Source: Marsupella aquatica
Lineage: Eukaryota > Marchantiophyta
Direction of reading: 5' to 3'
NCBI GenBank assembly: GCA_973895155.1
Contig: OZ316891.1
Span: 9,486,001-9,550,000, forward strand
Length of the DNA: 64,000 nt
Shown here: one piece after another, positions 1 through 13,600 of the stretch
How positions within the stretch are numbered: position 1 is the stretch's first letter
Layout: every line of letters begins with the position of its first letter
The notes under the pieces: generated by a model
Databases searched by the model: none
Told to the model about the DNA's origin: nothing
Seen by the model: only the letters and a program-made list of their open reading frames with translations
Program-made: the position numbers and the translations under genes

Positions 1-682
1 ATTATCATTCCGCCCTCCGATACCAGGCACTCTCCGCAAAAATATTACCAGGACATTGGACTCGCCCCCTATTCGTGACTTTCCAATTACCCATCATCAA
101 CATGAACCTGAGCAAACTAAATCTCCCAAGTAGGCACACCTTTAGCAGCTGTTCTCTTTCTCCAGGTAATCGAATTCATGCGAACAAATGCTCTCCCATC
201 CGCCAAGAAACCCAAAGTGAACGATGTCTGCAAAATATCGATCTCCCTGTATCTCGCCTTTCCTGGTACTACCAATCGAAACGAATTCAATGAGAACACA
301 AAGCAGATAACAGTTCCAAGTGCGCTGCAGCTAGCATGGTCTAACCAATGCAGACCGATACAATGGTGGCTGGTTAGCGATTCTGAGGACAACAATAAAA
401 TCGATCTCGTAGACAATAAGCCGACGATTCACAAACGGAACACGGCCACCGAGTCTAGTTAGCTCGATTCCTAGACAAACTAGACAAATCGGGACGAGAG
501 GGTCTGATCGATCCCACAATGCCACACACTTTTGGCCGTCAATTCAAAGTGCTCTAGCTACTGTAATTCTGGAGCTACCCCTCATCGACCACAATCAATG
601 CAACAGCACCTAGAACAGCACCACACCACCTTCTTTGTCGTGAATACCTTTCCTTTGCTCTACTTCTCTCTCTTGGTCTCAG

Positions 683-716
683 TCTCAGTCTCTCTCTCTC
701 GCTCGCTCGCTCTCAA
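683..716. repeat. Pyrimidine-rich CT/CTCG microsatellite
   Basis: An imperfect run of TC and CGCT units lies upstream of the possible gene start at 1039. Such CT stretches are common in plant core promoters and leaders. No function is shown by the sequence alone. Confidence 0.5.
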
Positions 717-1038
717 AGCAAATACGTCGGGACCGCGATCTTCGCCGCTTGCCGCTCAATTCCGAAAGCTCTATCTATCTACGCATTCAACACGAATTCC
801 GCACGCACGCACGGAGGGGCTCGCGAGCGAGACAGGCAGCCCGATCGATCGATCGACCCACTCTCCTATTACACACAGTCTAGAAGCGTTCACGAAATCG
901 ATCGAGCTCAGAGCTCACTGAACGACCGAATCATCCGTCCATTCGAGAATTGAGAAGAGGAGAATGAATTTGAGAGAGAACTCAAGCTAGAAAACGAAAC
1001 TTCCACGACTAACTACTATTTTTCATCATCACATCATC

Positions 1039-1771
1039 ATGTCTTGTTTCAATCAATCAATCCAATCAATCCAATCGATCCAAGCGATCAGCCGAGCCGT
1101 CAACGTTAATCGAGTGCACCAATTCCGCTACTGGGTTCCACTGTTTGTTAGCTGTTGTGTTGTTTTGCTCTCACTCCTTGGCGTGGACTCATTCAGATAT
1201 CGTCGGTCAAGCTCAGAAGTAAATTCTCGCCCTCACGACGAATTCGGGCAGCAGCCGAATTTGCGGGAGGGAGAATGAAAGTCCTCTGCTTCGGACATCG
1301 GCCCGGGGTTAACGGCCGCTCGCCCCCGAGGTGACCGTTGGGGGGCGCTGCCCTCATCCGTTCGGCCGAGCGCCCTGGGCAGGAGGGCAAACGGGGCAGG
1401 GCAACTCGAAAGAAAAAACCAGCGGCTGTGAGTGAATTGTTTTAGGACCGTCGTGTGTCATGCGCCGTGTGTTTTCGGTTTGGGCTACCGTAATGTTTGT
1501 TTGTTTGTTTTTTGGGTTTTTTTGGTTTTTTTTCCTGTTGAAGAGACCGCGCTACAGCAGCCCGGAGTGGGGAGTGACGTCGGTACCAACTGACTTCAGT
1601 GCGACGGTCAGACCAGCCCTATCCGACACGTTACACTAGCATGTCTCAAACTTATTGCTTTTCAGGAAGCTGCTATGTTCGCTCAAAGAGCCGATGCAGT
1701 ATCTGATCTAACGGAGGATTTCGTACTCTCACTTTTGGGGGGTTATGTGGGCCGTAGATTGATCGTCCCTG
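1039..1771 (+). CDS. Possible start of a small unidentified gene (two candidate exons)
   Basis: A 60-codon segment begins with ATG at 1039 and could splice at 1218 (GAA|gtaaat). It has Ser/Gln/Ile repeats followed by a strongly hydrophobic stretch at about residues 34-50, like a signal anchor. A second exon-like segment, 1666-1771, has a good acceptor (ttttcag) and donor (ggtatgt), and joins in phase 0; it reads AVSDLTEDFVLSLLGGYVG. I do not recognise the product. A third segment at 1810-1874 would fit in phase but would need a 38-nt intron, too short for a plant. Upstream DNA (600-1020) is pyrimidine-rich, as in many plant leaders. Both exons could be chance. Confidence 0.22.
1270..1410. other. 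GC-rich island
   Basis: About 140 bases are far richer in G and C than their surroundings. They include several runs of G or C of four or more and end shortly before a T-rich tract (1497-1530). If the two-exon model at 1039-1771 is right, the island lies in its intron. No coding or RNA signature is visible. Confidence 0.4.
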
Positions 1772-2899
1772 GTATGTTTCATGACTCCTATTTCGGATCT
1801 TCGCTTCAGGTTTTACTATTCTGTTCCCTTTTTGGTTGCGTTACTACACGTGGCTTGAATTTTTCTGCCGATGAAACTATCTGTGGGACTAATTATGGAT
1901 TCAAAGCAAGTTGTTCACCATTGACATGTGCAACATTCGTCAGCAAATCTGAGTATTTAATGAGCATTAACTACGTTTTATAATGAGAGATGACAAGTTT
2001 TTGAGGCAAAGCTTTTCTCTTGGTTCCCTTTGATTGGGAAATAATCGTTCATTGATAAGGCATTAACTAGTGGTCGGGAACTGACAAACGCCTTTTGTGG
2101 AATTTAATGTGTTGCTTTTCTTTGAACGGGAAACTGCTGTGCCCCGTGGGGGTTACCTACTGTACCTATCCTGCCCATTGGGAAAAGGCCTTATCGTAAG
2201 AGTGGCTTTTACAGGAACTGGGGGAGTGGGGGCATTTGGAAAAACAATTCACCAAAGGTCGAGAAACAAAAACCCGGATGGTAAGAGACACTGTCCCTAC
2301 CCATTCGGATGGACTCAATAAAACAATCATTGCTTTTATATCGAAAAGAAAAAGGAATGGATCATAGATCGCACCTGACTACTTTGATTACCTCGGGGAG
2401 AAAGTAGTTAAGATGGCATGGTGATCCTGAATAATGGCATGACATTTTTAGGTTGAAGGTAGTCAAGTTGCCAAGTTACCTATAAAACTGGTTTGGTAAT
2501 GGAGTTGAAACCAACTGCAAACGATAAGGAGACCGTTTACAGGTCACACTTCAGTCAAAAGTGTAAACAATGTTATCTGAGTCAGTTGAAGTTTTCTGAG
2601 CAAGCCCATCCAAGCTTTGTCAATACATCTGGGCTTCCACAAACAAAGTGGAGGTCTATGTGGGCTTTAGTTTCTAAATTTGAACTCCACTTATGAACAC
2701 CAAAAAAAAAACACATTTGAAACTAAAATTAATCAAGTGCAAATCATTTTTGGAAATTTTTCGGAAGCCCTCTTGTAAGAGGTTTTTTCTTTGCAAAGTG
2801 GAGAATGTTATCTAATTTTCTCTAATTTCCTGGATATGAGTACAACCATCAGATTGTGGCTACTGAGGTATGTGTTAGGTGAGAAACTGGCTGGTGGCG

Positions 2900-3411
2900 C
2901 AATTCTGCCCGGCAGGTCCATAGATATACTATGCTTCTTACTAATGAGATGGTGTCTCATGCAATGGTGTCCCCTGATTAGTAGGTATGTCTCAAACTTG
3001 ATGTAAGCAAGGCTTTTGATAATGTGGAGTGGATTTTCATCAAAAATATTGAAAAACATTGGCTTTGGGGATTTTTTTACTGGATTCTTCAAGGCAATTA
3101 CTACTCCTGTTACTATGGTCAACGGGAAAGCCACTGTGACATTTGATGTTACCCGATCATTTTGTCAAGGCTGCCCAATTTCTCCTTTGTTCTCTATCAT
3201 TGCGATGCAAGCTTTAGATTGCGTGTTAACCAAGCAATTATCAGCTGGCCTTATAGTAGGGGTTCGTTTTGAAGAAGTGGGGTTACATTTAGCACAGCAA
3301 TTCCACTCAGATGATTCTGTGGTCATTCTGAGAGGAGATCCTTTCAACTTTGACAGGTCCATAGAATGTTTTGATGAGGTTGATAAGTTGAGGGGAGACC
3401 CAACCATCTGA
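2900..3411 (+). mobile_element. Degraded LINE (L1-type) reverse transcriptase fragment
   Basis: Pieces of a non-LTR retrotransposon reverse transcriptase follow one another in the order expected for the family. They are a MLLTNEMVSHAM segment near 2930, LDVSKAFDNVEW near 3000, a GFG..F segment near 3060, VNG near 3118, QGCPISPLF near 3165, and the catalytic block QQFHSDDSVVIL near 3297, where the usual FADD is altered to FHSDD. The pieces lie in different frames, with a shift near 3060 and stops near 2975, so the copy is dead. No endonuclease domain or 3' tail was recognised. Confidence 0.8.
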
Positions 3412-4390
3412 TCGTAAAATTGGGTGTGATTACAACCATTGGATGCGAAGGAGTAAACTGGGTTAGTTTTCTTAACCCACAAACAAAAAGAGTGGCATAG
3501 TGATAAATAGAACAAATTCAGTGGCAAGATATGTATTATGCCAAAAATGAGTGGCAATCTAGTAAATCCTAATTATAGTGAATGCATATAAAAAAATGGA
3601 CCAAATGTGTAAAGCTATCTGCCCAAGCATAGTTGGGGCAGTCTTTTGCTCTGGTCTTCCCCACCCTAACATATTCACCCCAATGTTCCTTGACGTGGGC
3701 AATTCCACAACCCCCTCACATTTCTTTGACAGGGCCTCACCCCTCGAGGCTAGGTCCCTTGCGCCCCCCCCCCCCCCCCCTCTCCCTTTTTCCCGTGTAA
3801 GAATGAACGTCGGGATGAAAGTGTTCTGGCCTACTTGTCTCATTTGCACTAGTACTCCTCTAATCAGGGGGTATGGGTCAGTTCATCTCTTCGTCAGGTT
3901 AGTTTTGGCTGTGTCATGTCTATTTTTTGGAGAACCCTCATACACTCAGGGCGTGAGGTTTTTTTTGGATGATGTTGGGCCTTTTCGGTAATTGGTTGAC
4001 ATGCGTCTTGGCTCTTTGGGCCTGTTTTCTCTTTGCCCAGTTGATCTTCACCACAACATTGGGAGTATAAAATGCAATGGCCCACTGTCAATTTTTCTAT
4101 AAATAAATAAATAGGTGAGTAATTTGGCCACCCGATGAGAGAGGATTGTTTGCTTAGGCAATCCTTTGATAAAATTATTACAAATAATTACAAACCTAAA
4201 AAGTAGGAAGAATAATAACGTGAGGAAAAAAGCAGTTACCGACGGGCAGCCACTAACAGCAATGGTCGTGAAGCAATCCCATCAATCTTCGAAGATGAGG
4301 CCTGCCCGGACACCATCATTTGCCACACTATCCGCGTCGGGATGTTGACCGGCTACTCTAAGCTTGCCAAGCTCAATCAGTGCCAATATC
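3412..4390. other. Non-genic stretch with a poly-C run
   Basis: I see no gene. A run of C of about 15 bases lies at 3766-3780, within a pyrimidine-rich patch. Short overlapping ORFs on both strands show no family resemblance. Confidence 0.5.
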
Positions 4391-4394
4391 ACCT

Positions 4395-4520
4395 GCTATA
4401 CCGGTACCACTACCTCTGCCCGCAAATCCCATAAACTGCACGTACTGCCTTTGTCATCCTGCCCGCGATCCCATGACACTGCCTGTACTACCTTTGTCCT
4501 CCTGCCCGCGACTCCCTTAT
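4395..4520. repeat. Short tandem repeat, unit about 55 bp
   Basis: Two to three diverged units share the core CTGCCTTTGTCATCCTGCCCGCGA (broken here by spacing differences), seen near 4446-4468 and 4482-4510. A more diverged unit begins near 4400. The repeat is non-coding as far as I can see. Confidence 0.55.
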
Positions 4521-4619
4521 TACCCTAAACTGAGCTCCAAAATAACCCACAGGATCAGTTCATCCGGCAACCATCGACGGCCAGTGTAAACTCCAAAGAT
4601 CTAGGAATCCACTACAACC

Positions 4620-7460
4620 GTCAATCCTACACTGAACTTGATCTGGGTGAAAACACAAGTCATGCAATTCCTAATTCATGCTAGTAGTGAAGATTCACCA
4701 AATCACACCTCACATCAAAACTCTTGTTCATGTTTGGCAAAAAACAAGTCCAACTTTGTCCTAAAATAGCCAGTTACTCTGTAGCTAGACCCCAGTAGCC
4801 AAAATCCCATGGCTACCATTAAATATAGGGTGACCTGACGGTCAAAATTTAATCTGAGAATTTTCTCCCTCGCGCAAAGTTGCATTTGTCCCTTGAAAAT
4901 TAGCCTGTCCAGTCCACTACTCCACCCTTCCGAGCAGGTTCCGGGCTGGTGCCGGGCAGTGTCCAGGACTCCAGGATTTCTGGAAGGAAGATATCTGTAT
5001 AGCACGTACTGAAACACATATCTCGGATGTGTGGGTTACTGAGTCTCGTACGATACATTTATTGTATATTGTACATTACAGAAGATCATTTGTACAGATC
5101 TTAAGTCATGTATGTATGTGGGTACCATATCCTCAGGATATTATTCCACTGTCGTGGTCATACGTGGTGTAAATTTCATTCCCACGTTTGGCGTCTTGTG
5201 AAATCTGTGAACTATAAAACTAATAAACGAGCACACTTTTCATTGCAATTAGCGTTACCATAATCATGACTAGGGTCGATCATGATATTTGACTGCAAAA
5301 GGTTCTTTTATTTTGCTTTCAGACTTTAATAGGAGTGATTTAATCTTTCCTGGCCAAAACGTTTTTCAAATCTACATGTTCAGGTGTTTTATTTGATACT
5401 TAGCCGAAACATGTGGTTGGGGCCTGGTTTAGCGGAAAACATCACTTTTGGGTGCATGAAATCATGTAGATATTTTATCAGTCTGTTTACTAGTCTCGCA
5501 TAGAGTTTATCAGTTTGGGGCCTAATCAAAACTGGAGAGAAAAGGGCGGGGGGACATTGTGTCTCAAATAAAAGCCCATCTATTTTTGAACATCACTTTT
5601 TAACAGTGCCACCAATTCATCTAATTTTTTTTTTAGCATGAACCTAAATACCACTCAGCCCTCATTCTAGTGAAAGAAAATTTAGGCTACTGTCATGACA
5701 TATGTCCCCTAACATCTATTCTTTTGTCCCCTGTGCTGCGTGCACAATCATGGCTTGTTTAGTAAAAAAAACATTTGGGGTCGTAACCTGTCCGTTGAGT
5801 GAAATTTTAGCCTAAGAATAGAGGGAGCATGATTGTGCAGCCTATGTAGCCTTCTGAAAATTCCCAAATTAATCATTGCACTATTTGACTTTAAGATTTT
5901 CTCTCGAAGCACGTTTTTTGAGATACGACGCAGGGGATACTTTGCCTGGCCGGTCAGTTTGGCGGTCTAGCCCGCTCGGTCAGGTCACCTCTATGGCCAA
6001 TTCCCCTCCTTTTTGCTTTTGACCGGTCTGTCCTTTTGTAACGGCCACCAATAAAGTGAAAATTGAGAGTGTCCGTACGTCACCAAGAAAGCATTTACGG
6101 GCAGGTGACACCCAAGGAGCCTACTTTGGTAGAGTACCTGAGGTACAGGCCTCCCTTCGGTACAGTGTACAATAATGTTTTTATGGATGTCCCATGAATA
6201 CAGTAGAAGTCTTCTCTAACTGGAAGTTACATTTAAAGTCAGAAACAATTTGATAAATTAAGGCCCAAGGGGGTCGATTGAAATGGCCAGGAAAGTCCTT
6301 TGCAAAAATATTGAAGTGGCTGGGTTCCCTGGCCAACTTGACATGTTATGCCCCAGAACCTGGCCAGCCTTCTGCTTAGGCCTTGAGCCTTAGGCCTGCC
6401 ATTTGTAGCCCTTGCCGGCCTAAGGCATGTAGCCAGCTGGAGAACCTTGCAATTAGCCCCTTCTCCTTTGTTGGGTACCCCAAAGTTAGCAAGTTGGGTG
6501 GCAAGTCGATCCCCAGACTGGGTTATGCGAGTCATTGGATATGGAGGAGCGCGTAAAGGAGTATTAGGAGGTCTCAAACCTAGGCTTCCCCAAAAAAATT
6601 GTGTGAGACATCTGGGGATTTTATAATCCCAAAGTTTAGCCACTTCTCTCGGAAAACAAGCACAGCCCAAACTCCCAAACGGAGGGTGATCACTTTGAGA
6701 GGCCCAAATTGGCTCATTTTGGGATAACACCCTTGGTTACCTTTGACAGTGTGTTTCATAGACTCCCCTGCTTTGTGACACGTTTAAAAACATTGCAAGA
6801 CTCAGTAGGGCATCTCAGATATTGAAAAAAAAATCCACCTCACAGGCGTCCCACAATGCACTCAGGCACACCGAAACTAGGTATAGCCGGGGAGTGATAT
6901 TTTCAGGCTCTCAGATTTCAGAGGGGTCACGGCAATGTGTGAAAATTTCAAGGTGAGTCAATGAACACACTCAAATCAGGTCCTCTCCTCGTACCAGTCG
7001 GCTCTCAGTTTTGGTCACAACACCCGGGCATGACTGGTCGGGCCTCACATTCGGCGCCCGACCAGTCATTCCTGCTGCCCCAGGTCAAAACACTCCCAGA
7101 CAAGGTCACGCGCAACAATTAATTGTGTTTGAAACACCCTAGTGAAATCCCACGATCATCTTGACTGGAGCCAAAACAGTACCCGGAAACAAAATAAAAT
7201 AGGGATTGCTTATTTTTAGGCTCCCGTTGTGACCCCCAAAAAAAGGGGGCGGGTCAGGGTTGAGACCCCCAGATATTTCTCGATTGACGGCGATGGTCCG
7301 ATCCCGTAATTACTCGGAAAAATGTTTGCTGACATTCTGATAGGGACGTCACATAGAAAGAGTCAGGAGAGTCCGGGCCCGGGCAGGATGGTGAGGTAAG
7401 GTACTTTTACCAGCGGTTGGAAAGTGACAAGGCAGGTCAAATGGGTCTACGCTCACAGAA
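4620..7460. other. Intergenic DNA without recognisable genes
   Basis: The longest open frame here is a 163-codon minus-strand ORF at 6239-6730. It has no motif I know and reads like unspliced non-coding sequence rich in Pro, Gly and Trp. No RNA gene or intact transposon was found. Confidence 0.5.
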
Positions 7461-7469
7461 CTAATTTTG

Positions 7470-7680
7470 GCACTGTATTTCTAGTACACAGATAACATGT
7501 ACCATAGTTTTGTATCACAAAGTTATTGCCCTTCATGATTTTCTATTTCAGTGCTTCATGGACTGTATTTAAGAGTACCCTGATAATCCGTACCATAGTT
7601 TTTTTTAATCACAAATTGCACCGTATTAAAAGTACCCAGATAATAACTACCATTGTTTTGTATCACAACTTTAATGTCTT
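7470..7680. repeat. Diverged tandem repeat, three units
   Basis: Three related units of about 50-55 bp, at roughly 7470-7522, 7562-7617 and 7620-7673, share CTGTATT...AGTACCC.GATAA, then TACCATAGTTTT and ATCACAAA. They are AT-rich and appear non-coding. Confidence 0.6.
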
Positions 7681-8398
7681 TTGTGATTTTTCTCTTGCAG
7701 TGCTTTTATGGAGAACAATGCAAGATTTGGATCCTGGTATTATGAAATTCTTCTACTTTGACTAAAAATCATAGAGCTGATTTTATAGGTTTTGAAGGAT
7801 ATTTGTCCCCTGTTACAAGGAATGGGGGCAAATAATTGCTCCTCTAAACGTGAAATCAACACTGATTTTTAGGGGTTTTATGGACATAATGTCCTGTTTC
7901 CAGGACGTTGCTATATATCTAACCTCCTTCTTCATATTCCTCTTTGTAATCTATGGTGCTTTGGAAAACGTAAAGTGCAGATTTGGAAGGGGCCGTTATG
8001 AAAGCTATCATATACTTTTACTAAAAGTAGTTAACAGTAAAAACCTCTCAAGCTTTTGAATTGTATTAACACCGTGTTACCATGACAGTAAGAGTCCCTC
8101 GAAACATGAGCTAAAGCCCTTTTTCCTTAGGCATTATGGCCCATAGTGTCCTGTTATCAGGACAATACTACCTATGAAAGACAGAAAATCCTGAGAAACT
8201 ATCACGAAGGCAGGAGACCCAATATGCCGAGAAAACAATGGAGGAACCCAGGAAGATCAAAGAGCCTAGTGAGTATGAATCAGGTAGACAAACAAATTCC
8301 AAAATATCACTACACAGAACTGTAAAACCTTCCATTCAACAACAGTCTCACGATCAATTGCGAAATTTCTAAAATAACACCATTATCCCCCAAACATT

Positions 8399-8555
8399 AG
8401 TTGTGTGTGGGGCTTACGTGGTTGATTCATCCTTGTTGGCACCAAAGAAAAAGGCAGAACCTGCTACAGCAAAGGATTCAACCGGAAGCGCTCTAGAACA
8501 GACTGGTGACAAGTTGGGAGAGGCCTTCAACAACTCGAAAGGAGCGGCAACCTGA
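8399..8555 (+). CDS. Orphan exon-like segment, possible 3' exon of an unidentified gene
   Basis: After an acceptor-like aacattag at 8391-8398, an open frame runs to TGA at 8553-8555. It encodes a hydrophilic Lys/Ala/Glu/Thr-rich tail including LLAPKKKAEPATAKD and TGDKLGEAF. The composition resembles late-embryogenesis-abundant-type proteins, but I cannot assign a family. A donor-like CCTA|gtgagt at about 8268-8271 could join it in phase to an upstream segment, but no convincing start is seen. It may be a gene remnant. Confidence 0.28.
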
Positions 8556-9667
8556 CATAAGTGAGTGAGCTAGTGTACTCACTGCCTAGAACTTCAAAGC
8601 CATTGTAGCTATATGAGCAAGATCTCATAGGCAGTGGTAAATATGGAAGTTAGTCAGGTGATAGCTTCCATAGAGACACCTTTTTGGTTACTATGCGGAT
8701 GGACAAACTGATCGGGAAGGAGTTTGTTTGCATGGCGAAGTGTATAAATGTTCACCTTCGTTACCTGTAAATATTGAATTACTGATCATGTCTTAAAAAA
8801 AAAAGGCAGAACCTCTCAAACTTAAGCATCTAAGTGCTGCAACCTACGGGTACCAAAAGATTTGGCCATGAAAACATGTTAAAGGACATTGACTAGTTTC
8901 CTTATCCCTGACCGGAAGTTATTGACAATAAAATCAGCCAAAGCGGCCATATGCCCCGTAAGGTTTGGTGTGTTGCTTAGTATAGCCGCCATCGTTGGAG
9001 ACTCTTAGGCTTTTTGGCTCATGGGCATTGTGGCTCGTTGGTATTCTTGGGTTTTGGGTGTTTCCCTTGTTTTCCCCCTTTAGTGGGTCTTGCTTTAGGG
9101 ATCATGTCTTCCCCTATGACGCTTTTTGCTGTTTGGCAGTGTTCTATATGGCCCTCAGTTCTTGTATCTAATACCAAGACTTTCCTATCTAAAATGATTG
9201 CATCCTTCTGTTGATATAGTATACAAATTTCCCTCCCAAATGATTGGGTGCTAGCTGACCACAAACCCACTATTGCAAATGTTGTTGAAATTCTCAACAG
9301 AAGGGGAGGTTCCCTTCAGATTGATCTTCAATAATATTAAATTTGCCCAAAATTGAAGGGCATTGCCCAAGTCATACTCCTTGTTACAACAATGAGTATG
9401 AGTTTACTTGAAATACTGCAAAGCCACAAACCAGCGGTTTTCAGGAGTGCAGGCCAGCTCAGTGGCTTGCTAATGGCTTAAACGTTTAAGGTTCACTATT
9501 TGACATGAGCTACTAGGATGTCTCAAACTTACTGTGCCTTGTTAATGGCGAGCTTAAAAGTGTTCACCAGTCATTATCAGGAGGGAAATTCACTGTTTAT
9601 GACCATGACCTAACCCAAATTTTGGGACTCAGATTTTGGGCAAACTTAACCCATAGGTTATAACATC

Positions 9668-9950
9668 CACCCACACCTGAACTAAGCATCATTGACTTTT
9701 GAAGTGTCATATTTCTGATCCACCCACACCTCGAGTGAACAGCATTGACATTTTGAGTTGTCATTTTTCTGAAGCACCGACAATTTTTCCAAAGGGCAAC
9801 AACGCATTAGTGCAGACCAATTTTGGGTGTGGACACCGATCATTGACCACCCAAATTTGTGGCAATCTTGAAGGACGGCAGCTCATTCATGCAGACTGAA
9901 TATGGGTGCGGATGCCGATCATTGATCACCCCTGAGTTTGAGGCTGTAGC
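9668..9950. repeat. Two adjacent pairs of direct repeats
   Basis: One pair, at about 9670-9718 and 9722-9771, shares CCCACACCT..A.....CATTGAC.TTT and GTCAT.TTTCTGA. A second pair, at about 9812-9877 and 9893-9947, shares GCAGAC...T.TGGGTG.GGA..CCGATCATTGA. No gene is visible in this block, which lies downstream of the 3' end of the polymerase gene. Confidence 0.6.
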
Positions 9951-10611
9951 ATTTCTGGGGAACCACAGATTTTTAACCCACAACCCGTCCCACAGCATTC
10001 GAGTCTCGTAAAATCCTCCACGGAACAGCTGGCTTGAGACGCCATACTGTAGTACTTGGTTTTAGCCCTGCTGTAGTGCTTGGATTTATCCCTCCAAAAG
10101 GACAAACTCAGAATATGTTTCCCTATTGTAATGTTAGTAAAGATATAGTTCTGAATACTTTCAGATGGACGGCTTGTCTCTCAGGTCAACGTGCTAGCAC
10201 TTCCAAACTCCCTAGGATTCGGCCAGAGAAGGGTTCACATGGATCTTTGTGCCTCTGCTACCCCATAATTGCAAACAAATTTCTAGTCACAATCATAGAT
10301 AAAGGAATCATGATTCAGTTCACCGTGGCCAATTTCATATATCTTCACAGCCCATGCGATCTACCTTCAATTTCAATCAACAGCTGACAAGATGGTAAAA
10401 CGCAACAGAGCAACAATCACAGAAGGATTCCACCGTTGTGTATTTCCCTTCCGACTGCCAGCATCTCTATAGCCCTGAGTGGACTAAATTTTCTCTGAGA
10501 GCAAGCAACAAAATTTCAAGCCGTGATCTTGCTGTGTCACCCTGGTTCTGCAGCAGTAGCCCCATCAATGGACATGGCTCCAGTCTTGTGGTTCAGCCCT
10601 CAGATCAGCCT

Positions 10612-13600
10612 TCATGGGCGACGAACAACAAACCCATCCAAAGTGCCATTTCGTGATTTTGGTTTTTTTGATGGAGGAGCTGAGTATGCCTCTCTATCTC
10701 GTTTTGCAGTAGATGGGACTCTGCTGGACTCTGGCGACTCTGGCAAAGTATTTCTTTCTTGCTTCTCCAAATTCAAGGCAAAATGATAATCTGCATGTTC
10801 TTGTCTTCCACTGTGAGTATCTTCTACCACAGTTCCACAGTCCTCACAAACAGTGCTGTGCTCACTTCCAAAATGGAGACCGATGTCGCTCGTCTTCATT
10901 GTGGAAATTTGAGTAGGCTCGGTGAGAAATTTCCGTCGTCTCTCCATGATCTTCTTAGGTGTAACATTCTCTCCAGAATTGGTGCCCGGTCTTGTCATGA
11001 GGATAGGGGTACCACATTGATCAACAGGTACCCCTGCAGGGAGATGTGCTGCCGATGGCCTCTTTGATAGAGGGAAAGCTGCTCCATCTGCTGCATGATA
11101 ACCCTCCGACGAGCACGGAGTCACTTCGTTTCCAGCTTTTGACGGAGAAAAGTTCTGCTCCCATGGGACGTTTACAGCAGCTGTATTGTCATCCTTGACT
11201 TCCATGTACGACGTAGTTTCTTCCACGTTCCTGGATGACATATAAAATCCAGAACTAAAATCCTTGCCAGATGTGGAAAGCTGCATCCTCGTTGAAAGCT
11301 GAGAATGTGGTTCTTGAAAAATCTCCTGCTGTTGGAAGTCTGAGGTTCTGTCTAGCATATGAATTGTCCTGTCATCTCGTTGCTTAGACGAGGATCGCCT
11401 CCTAGACAATCTCAACTGGTCAGCTAGATCGTCCAGTTCTTCATCTGCTAGACAGTGAACATCCAGAGATTAAATCATAGGGACAAATAACACCCTTCTG
11501 TGAAGTGACACTATGCGTTCAAGATATTCTCAGAAAGACTTTTTTCAACTTTATGCTGAACATTTGATCCAATGTTGGTTCGGTCACTACTAAGTAAAAC
11601 ATACCTTCACTGTTGATGGAGAGACCATCTTCATCCTGAATCTGCGCCCCAAAACGGGCATCCCAACTCTGCCTTCTTTGTGAGGGACCTCCAGCTAAAG
11701 GTGCATTACCGGTCATGGTCTTAAAGCTCTCCCGATTAGCACGAGCATCCCTCTTGCTAATGACCTTCAACTCTTTGTCCGGAGACTTTCCCTTTCCGTG
11801 TAAGAAAGCCCGAATATCAGATGTACCAGGAGAGCTGGAGGCAGATTCGAAGTTAGTGGCGCCAATGTTCAGCACCACGAGATGAAATGGATCTTGAAGG
11901 CTGCGGGACAGGAGCTTAGTGGCCATATCGACCAAAAGAAAAGCTCGCTTCTCTACCGTCATCGATGGTGAAACTAGCTCCAGAGGCATTTGAGTGGAGA
12001 CGCTGATAAAGTTCCTGCAAAAAATGACGGCAAAGTCAGTTTACTTGCTTGTAACACATACTTTGAAGTTGACTCAATCTGGACAACTGATCACAACAAA
12101 TCAGGAAAATCGTGGAAGACAATGCATGGCTTGCTTTTCAACGTTCTGGATCTCGATTCAGACCCAGACTTGAAAGATTCAACCTGTTCAGATCGTGACA
12201 ATGTTGAACAATAGTCCCTCAACGAGTTGGTCATGTTTGCCATTCTTCTTTGTATCAACGTTAGATCTTTGAGGTGTGGAAGAATGCCTACCATTTTGTA
12301 CCCTGCACCCGCCACTTCATCGTGAATGACTTCGGTCTTCTTCCCGTTTCTTCTCGGTCTTCATCCAACCGCCTAATTAAGTCTGGCGCTAATACCCGTA
12401 ATATTTCCTGTAATTGACATTGCGTTCTACTTCTTACTTCTGCATATTATTCCTGATGAAATGACACTTTGTGATGTTACAAAAATACCGTACTTCAGTT
12501 TTGCTGCATGGCCTACTTTTATTACAGATATGAACAGATGACCGTAGAAACTGATTTGCTACATCTGGGATACGTATGTCTATGTCAACCTCGTTTCTTT
12601 TGCATTCAAGGCATGAACAATGTCGCATTTTGCATAGACTTACCGCTGCATGCTGCATAGTTTGACAATTTCTAAATGAGTCTTCAACAGAGATGGACTT
12701 GGGAGGTCCTTTATCTTCCACTGGGCTAGGATCCTCGCCCCTGGCTGCATTGAAGAGCAATAATGCAATTCGCTCTCCCAGTCTAAAATTAAACAAAGAG
12801 AATCAGGCGCAATATATGGGCAGCTGGAAACCAATTAAATAGTCTTTTTGTGGAGCTGAAAATCACTTTGTCTCATCTCTCAGGGAAGTGTAAGATTGTT
12901 TCATTCTCTGGCATAAAGAAGAAACTATTTTGCGGATTCAAATGTATATCCATGCACTCTGCAGAAGAGCCTTATGAGAACCAACGGACAAACCTTTGAG
13001 AGAGTTTCTTCAAGGGAACTTGCACAAGGTCAGCGATTGTCTCCACATTTATGCCAGTCAGTATACCATGTATTTGGTGTCCTACACCTGGAATCTGTAA
13101 GCATAGATAAAAATGAATGATGAACATCAGAGCTATCAGCCAACGCAAGTCTCATATACAAGTCAATCTCCAGCAAAGAGGTCAGCTACATTTCTACAAC
13201 AGCTGATTGGTTGGAAGGATATCGTTTAATACTGGAAACGAACCCTCCTCACAGACATTGGTGCAAGAAATTCAGCAACTGCTCCTTGAAGCAAGCATGT
13301 TTGCATACTGGGTTTGTTCAACGAGCTTGATAATTTTGCCAACATTTTCTGTCCAAGTATCAAAACAAAAACAATCAGTCGTACATCCTGAATCACGAAT
13401 ATATTAAATTGCAAATGTGGTTCCAGCACATCGACAAACAACAAATTGAACCGTCTCCAATCAAAGCAAACCAGGTAAAAGAGCAGACTCTAGAGATCAA
13501 GACAGTTCGGTAAAAGGAACATGAACCTAAGCAATTCCCAAAACTGCATCTTCACTCTAATACCAAGAACATGAAATGGACATGACGCACAGGAGAGAGA

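Noticed and set aside
1772-1874. Third exon for the candidate gene at 1039
   Set aside because: It would need a 38-nt intron, shorter than plant splicing normally allows.
6239-6730. 163-codon minus-strand ORF
   Set aside because: It has no motif, no promoter or codon pattern, and sits in DNA with no other coding sign.
12091-12315. Minus-strand frame of 74 codons between polymerase exons
   Set aside because: The true exon is 12292-12407 in another frame, ending with a donor that joins in phase to 12014; this frame is intron.
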